Below, in pieces: positions 60,346 to 64,000 of a stretch of DNA of 64,000 nucleotides (the first letter of the stretch is position 1; each line of letters opens with the position of its first letter). This DNA is from Sphingosinicella sp963974575 (lineage in GTDB: Bacteria > Pseudomonadota > Alphaproteobacteria > Sphingomonadales > Sphingomonadaceae). The position numbers were made by a program, and so were the translations under genes. The notes under the pieces are model-generated. The model worked only from the letters and a program-made list of their open reading frames with translations. It was not told where the DNA came from and did no database searches. The DNA is taken from contig NZ_CAXBBQ010000011.1 of NCBI RefSeq assembly GCF_963974575.1, positions 1-64,000 of the forward strand, in the 5' to 3' direction.

Positions 60346-61218
60346 GTGATTATCTTTTTCGGGCTGGCCATCGTGCTTGTCTGCGTGTTCGGCAGCTTCC
60401 TGATTGCGGGCGGCGAACTCGGCATCATTGCCGGGGCGCTGCCGCAGGAGCTGCTGATTATCGTGGGCGCGGCGGCGGGCGCCTTCATCATCGCCAACAG
60501 CAGCACGACGCTGCGCCGCGCCGCTGAAGGCGTGCGCCGCGCGTTCGAGGGTGAGCGCTGGGGCAAGGCCGATTATCGCGACCTCCTCTGCCTCCTCTTC
60601 CTCCTCATCAAGACGCTGCGCACGCGCGGCGTGGTCGCGATTGAAAGCCACATCGAATACCCCGAGGAATCGCGCCTCTTCGCGGCCTTCCCGCGCATCG
60701 CGGCGGACCCGGCGCTCGTCTCCTTCATCTGCGACTACGTGCGCATGATGGCGATGAACTTCGAGGATCCGAACCAGATGGCCGACGCGATGGAGGCTGA
60801 TCTCGATCGCCACATCGCCGAGGAGTATCAGGCGCAGGGCGCGCTCCAGACACTCGCAGACAGCCTCCCCGCGCTCGGCATCGTCGCCGCCGTGCTCGGC
60901 GTCATCAAGACCATGGGCTCGGTGGATCAGCCGACCGAGGTCCTCGGCGCCATGATCGGCGGCGCGCTCGTCGGCACCTTTCTCGGCGTGCTGCTCAGCT
61001 ACACCGTCGTCGGCCCCATCGCCTCCCGCCTCGCGCAGGTGATCGATGCGGAGGCTAAGTACCTCACCCTCGTGAAAACCGTCATCGTCGCGCACCTGCA
61101 GGGCCAGGCGCCGCAGGTCGCGGTCGAGCTCGGCCGCCGCACCACGCCATCGAACCACGCCCCCAGCTTCGCCGAAATGGAAGCCGCGCTCGACGCCCTG
61201 CCGCGCGACCTCGTCTAG
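60346..61218 (+). CDS. motA: Flagellar motor stator protein MotA
   Basis: A 290-residue inner-membrane protein with four helices. SHIEYPEESRLFAAFPRI is the cytoplasmic loop that meets FliG. SLPALGIVAAVLGVIKTMG and LSYTVVGPIASRL hold the conserved prolines of helices 3 and 4. MotA with MotB conducts protons to drive the flagellum. The start is GTG. motB is not adjacent (argC follows), and no other flagellar gene is in the window. Confidence 0.92.
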   Translation: MIIFFGLAIVLVCVFGSFLIAGGELGIIAGALPQELLIIVGAAAGAFIIANSSTTLRRAAEGVRRAFEGERWGKADYRDLLCLLFLLIKTLRTRGVVAIESHIEYPEESRLFAAFPRIAADPALVSFICDYVRMMAMNFEDPNQMADAMEADLDRHIAEEYQAQGALQTLADSLPALGIVAAVLGVIKTMGSVDQPTEVLGAMIGGALVGTFLGVLLSYTVVGPIASRLAQVIDAEAKYLTLVKTVIVAHLQGQAPQVAVELGRRTTPSNHAPSFAEMEAALDALPRDLV

Positions 61219-61257
61219 CGCTGGAATCCCCCCGGCATATCCGCTAAGCCGCGCGCC

Positions 61258-62298
61258 ATGTCGCAAAAAATCCGCATCGCCGTGCTCGGAGCGTCGGGGT
61301 ACACCGGCGCCGATCTCGTTCGCCTCGCGCTCACGCATCCCAACATCGAAATCGCCGCGCTCAGCGCCAATGCCAAGGCGGGGCAGGCGATGGCGGACGT
61401 ATGGCCGCATTTCGCCCACGTGCCTTTGCCCAGCCTCGTCCGCGCCGAGGAGATCGACTGGGCGGGCATCGACGCCGTGTTCGGCTGTCTGCCGCACGCC
61501 GCCTCCGCCGCGCTGCTCTCGACGCTCATCGGCCCGCGCATCATCGATCTGTCGGCGGATTTCCGCCTGAACAGCGCCGAGACCTACGCCGAATGGTATG
61601 GCAACCCGCACCCGGCGCCCGAGCTGCTGCCCGATGCGATCTACGGCCTCACCGAATATGCCGCCGAGCTTCTGCCCGCCGCGCGCATCGTCGCCTGCCC
61701 CGGCTGCTACCCCACGGCCGCGCTGCTCGCCCTGCTCCCGCTCCTCGAAGCCGGCCTCGTCGGCCACGAGCGGATCACGATCAACGCGCTTTCGGGCGTT
61801 TCCGGCGCAGGCCGCAGCCTGAAGGAAGCGAACCTCTTCGCCGAGATGGCGGAGGCGGTGCACCCCTACGGCATGGGCCGCCACCGCCACATGCCGGAGA
61901 TCGAGCAGGAGCTTGCGAAGCGCGCGAACGGCGCCGTCACCATCAGCTTCACGCCGCATCTCGTGCCGATGAACCGCGGCGAGCTTGAAACCATCACGGT
62001 CGAGCTGATGCCCGGCAAGAGCGTGGCGGACCTGCGCGCCGCGCTCGGCCACCGCTATGCCGCCGCGCCCTTCGTGCACCTGCTGCCGGAAGGCAAAGGC
62101 CCATCGACGCGCATGGTGCGCGGCTCCAACCACTGCGTGATGAACGTGTTCGAGGATCGCATCCCCGGCCGCGCCATCGTGATCGTCGCGATCGACAACC
62201 TCGTGAAGGGCTCGTCGGGTCAGGCGATCCAGAACATGAACCTGATGTTCGGCCTTCCCGAAACCACCGGACTCCTGCAGGCGCCTCTCTTCCCATGA
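61258..62298 (+). CDS. argC: N-acetyl-gamma-glutamyl-phosphate reductase
   Basis: A 346-residue NADPH enzyme, third step of arginine synthesis. The nucleotide motif is VLGASGYTGADLVRL (about 9-23) and the catalytic Cys lies in VACPGCYPTAALL (about 148). HPYGMGRHRHMPEIEQEL and NLVKGSSGQAIQNMN are family blocks. The length fits the long ArgC type. Its stop overlaps the next gene by four bases (ATGA). Confidence 0.96.
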   Translation: MSQKIRIAVLGASGYTGADLVRLALTHPNIEIAALSANAKAGQAMADVWPHFAHVPLPSLVRAEEIDWAGIDAVFGCLPHAASAALLSTLIGPRIIDLSADFRLNSAETYAEWYGNPHPAPELLPDAIYGLTEYAAELLPAARIVACPGCYPTAALLALLPLLEAGLVGHERITINALSGVSGAGRSLKEANLFAEMAEAVHPYGMGRHRHMPEIEQELAKRANGAVTISFTPHLVPMNRGELETITVELMPGKSVADLRAALGHRYAAAPFVHLLPEGKGPSTRMVRGSNHCVMNVFEDRIPGRAIVIVAIDNLVKGSSGQAIQNMNLMFGLPETTGLLQAPLFP

Positions 62299-62834
62299 TC
62301 GTTACCGAACGCCTGAAACTCCGCCCCTGGCGCGAGTCCGACCGTCTGCCGTTTCGGATGCTCTGCGCCGACAAGCGCGTCATGGAGCATCTCGGCGGCC
62401 CCCGCAGCGCGGCAGACGCCGACGCCGCGATGGAGCGCATGATCAAGAGCGAGAAGGAACGCGGCCACTGCTTCTGGGCAGTCGAGCGCAAGTCAGACTT
62501 TTCGTTCATCGGCTTTTGCGGGCTTCTCGTCTGCGAAAAGCCCGGCACGCCCGTTGACGGCGAGATCGAGATCGGCTGGCGTTTCCGGCACGATTGCTGG
62601 GGCCAGGGCTTCGCCAAGGAAGCCGCCTACGCGAGCTTCGACTGGGGCTTCGCCAATCTGGATGTCGAGCGCATCATCGCGATCACCATGTCGGAAAACA
62701 CGCGCAGCTGGGGGCTGATGGACCGCCTGCGGATGCGCCGCAAGCCCGAGCTCGATTTCTACGAAACCTCCGCCACCACGGGCGGCAAGGAAATGCGCAT
62801 CATCACCTATTCCCGCTCGCGAGCGTGGGACTGA
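62295..62834 (+). CDS. GNAT acetyltransferase, RimJ/RimL-like
   Basis: A 179-residue N-acetyltransferase of the Acetyltransf_3 type. TERLKLRPWRESDRLPFRML is the usual start. GEIEIGWRFRHDCWGQGFAK forms the CoA-binding strand and loop (WGQGFA is the Q-x-x-G-x-A element). AITMSENTRSWGLMDRLRM is the conserved end. Substrates of such proteins range from ribosomal N termini to small molecules. It is coupled to argC on one side and to the carbonic anhydrase on the other. Confidence 0.88.
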   Translation: MIVTERLKLRPWRESDRLPFRMLCADKRVMEHLGGPRSAADADAAMERMIKSEKERGHCFWAVERKSDFSFIGFCGLLVCEKPGTPVDGEIEIGWRFRHDCWGQGFAKEAAYASFDWGFANLDVERIIAITMSENTRSWGLMDRLRMRRKPELDFYETSATTGGKEMRIITYSRSRAWD

Positions 62835-63361
62835 TGCCCGTCTACAGCTACGAGGGCGCCGTGCCCGAGATCGCCGAGGACGTCTTCATCGCCCCCGGCG
62901 CGCACGTGATCGGCAATGTGAAGATCGGCGCGGGCTCCAGCGTCTGGTACAATTGCGTGCTGCGCGGCGATGTCGGCACGATCACCATCGGCGAATGCAC
63001 AAACATTCAGGATGGCACCGTCGTCCATGTCACGGGCGGCGCATACAACACCGTGATCGGCAGCCACTGCCTCATCGGCCACACCGCGACCATCCACGGC
63101 TGCACGCTTGAAGACAACGCCTTCGTCGGCCTCGGCGCGATCGTGATGGACGGCTGCGTCATCGAAGGCGATGCGATGCTCGCGGCGGGCGCGATGCTGA
63201 CGCCGGGCAAGCGCATCCCTTCGGGCCAGATGTGGGCGGGCCGCCCCGCGAAATACGTCCGCGACCTCACGCCCGAGGAAATCGCCGGAAACCGCAGGGG
63301 CCCGAAGCACTACGCACGGCTGGCCGAGATCCATCGGAACCTGCCCGTCATCCGGCCCTGA
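62834..63361 (+). CDS. Gamma-class carbonic anhydrase-like protein
   Basis: A 175-residue left-handed beta-helix protein built of hexapeptide repeats such as APGAHVIGNVKIG. Three likely metal His lie in VVHVTGGAY and HCLIGHTATIHGC. The C terminus ends in an alpha helix (PKHYARLAEIHRNL). It belongs to the YrdA/CaiE/gamma-CA group; many members bind zinc but have little proven carbonic anhydrase activity. It overlaps its neighbours by one base at each end. Confidence 0.9.
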   Translation: MPVYSYEGAVPEIAEDVFIAPGAHVIGNVKIGAGSSVWYNCVLRGDVGTITIGECTNIQDGTVVHVTGGAYNTVIGSHCLIGHTATIHGCTLEDNAFVGLGAIVMDGCVIEGDAMLAAGAMLTPGKRIPSGQMWAGRPAKYVRDLTPEEIAGNRRGPKHYARLAEIHRNLPVIRP

Positions 63362-64000
63362 TGTCCGCCGCGATCACGCGCCGCCTCGCCGTTTCCGGGC
63401 TGGCCGCGACCGCGCTTGCGGCGTGCCTGCCCCGCCGCGATGCGGAGGGCTTCGCGCCGCGCATCGCGGAAATCGAGGCGCAAAGCGGCGGCCGTATCGG
63501 CCTTTTCGTGCGCGATACCGGCAGCGGACGCACGCTCGCGCACCGCGCCGATGAACGCTTCGCCATGGCCTCCACCTTCAAGGCCCCGCTCGCCGCCGCG
63601 GTGCTCGCCCGCGCGGAGGCCGGCGCGCTGCGCCTCGATCGCCCCGTCCCCTACACCGCTGCCGATCTGCTCGCTTACGCCCCCGTCACCGCGCGCCATG
63701 TCGCGGAGGGGGCGATGAGCGTGGAGGCGCTGTGCGCCGCGACCGTGGAGCTGAGCGACAACACCGCCGCGAACCTGCTGCTTCCGCTCGTCGGCGGCCC
63801 CGCCGGGCTCACGCGCTGGCTGCGCGGCCTCGGCGACAGCGAAACGCGTCTCGATCGCACCGAGCCGACGCTCAACACCAACATTCCCGGCGACCCGCGC
63901 GACACCACCACGCCGCGCGCGATGGCCGGAACGCTTGAAAAACTGCTGCTGTCGGATGCCGCGCTCACGGCGGACGCCCGCGCGCGCCTCACCGGCTGGA
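63361..64000 (+). CDS. Class A beta-lactamase, partial at window end
   Basis: The first 213 residues are present and the frame runs out of the window. Ser70 and Lys73 lie in ASTFKAP, SDN (about 131-133) in ELSDNTAANLL, and the Glu166-type motif in RTEPTLN (about 165-171). All active-site parts seen so far are intact. The signal region is unusual: TRRLAVSGLAATALAAC has a twin-arginine pair and a lipobox (LAAC). So the enzyme may be Tat-exported and lipid-anchored. It overlaps the preceding stop by one base (TGATG). It may be a chromosomal penicillinase. Confidence 0.9.
   Translation, partial: MSAAITRRLAVSGLAATALAACLPRRDAEGFAPRIAEIEAQSGGRIGLFVRDTGSGRTLAHRADERFAMASTFKAPLAAAVLARAEAGALRLDRPVPYTAADLLAYAPVTARHVAEGAMSVEALCAATVELSDNTAANLLLPLVGGPAGLTRWLRGLGDSETRLDRTEPTLNTNIPGDPRDTTTPRAMAGTLEKLLLSDAALTADARARLTGW

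Noticed and set aside
60283..62133. 616-codon minus-strand open frame opposite motA and argC
   Set aside because: It overlaps two recognised genes on the other strand and has shadow-type composition.
1..64000. CRISPR arrays, insertion sequences, toxin-antitoxin pairs
   Set aside because: No regularly spaced repeats, no transposase-like protein and no small paired toxin-antitoxin genes were recognised.

Overview
The window reads as a chromosomal segment of a GC-rich alphaproteobacterium, most likely of the order Sphingomonadales. The support is the tig-clpP-clpX-lon-hupB block, TonB-dependent receptors with a DxxIVTG-type box, GlsB-type stress proteins, an EcfG-type (general stress sigma factor) promoter, a MerC/Zur pair and a flagellar stator gene. 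Genus cannot be fixed from sequence reading alone. Almost all of it is ordinary housekeeping DNA, tightly packed and with many 1-4 nt overlaps.

Layout. Positions 1-900 hold a GlsB-like membrane protein, preceded by a striking 13-bp hairpin, and a cyclophilin. At 974 a tRNA-Val(TAC) has an 8.2-kb integrative element in its 3' end (1050-9217). The element is bounded by a 20-bp perfect repeat of the tRNA end. It carries a P4-type integrase, an unknown 411-aa protein, a compact operon of two helix-turn-helix proteins plus a second tyrosine recombinase, and a one-polypeptide type IIG-like restriction-methylation enzyme. Arm-type repeats (GGGGGTAT) lie at both ends. This is the accessory region and the best candidate for unusual biology: a small defence island with two recombinases.

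From 9234 the chromosome resumes with an EcfG-dependent hemerythrin gene, tRNA-Val(CAC), hupB, lon, a TonB receptor lodged between lon and clpX, then clpX, clpP, trigger factor (with a long His/Lys/Ala tail) and tRNA-Leu(TAG). Next come tlyA-dxs, a Zur-type regulator with merC behind a palindromic Zur-like operator, cutA, a ferritin-like 'metal-dependent hydrolase' divergent from a TetR regulator, and the SRP RNA-dnaX-ybaB block.

27.4-38.9 kb: an orphan EF-Tu-like domain, nudC, the rpmF-plsX-fabH-ihfA-merR operon, a metallo-beta-lactamase-fold hydrolase, an S9 peptidase, a pabB-pabC fusion, an aspartate aminotransferase and a DUF445 protein. 38.9-49.6 kb: an RND efflux operon, a second GlsB-like gene, a SIMPL-domain protein, an SDR/thiolase pair, a phospholipase D protein and a glutathione-dependent formaldehyde dehydrogenase. 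49.6-55.3 kb: a partial arginine succinyltransferase (AST) operon (astC-astA-astD, no astB or astE), with a DUF1338 gene and a divergent LysR regulator. 55.3-64 kb: ctaA, rplM-rpsI with a leader hairpin, a DsbD-type reductase with a redoxin, motA alone, argC, a GNAT acetyltransferase, a gamma-carbonic anhydrase, and a Tat/lipoprotein-like class A beta-lactamase cut by the window end.
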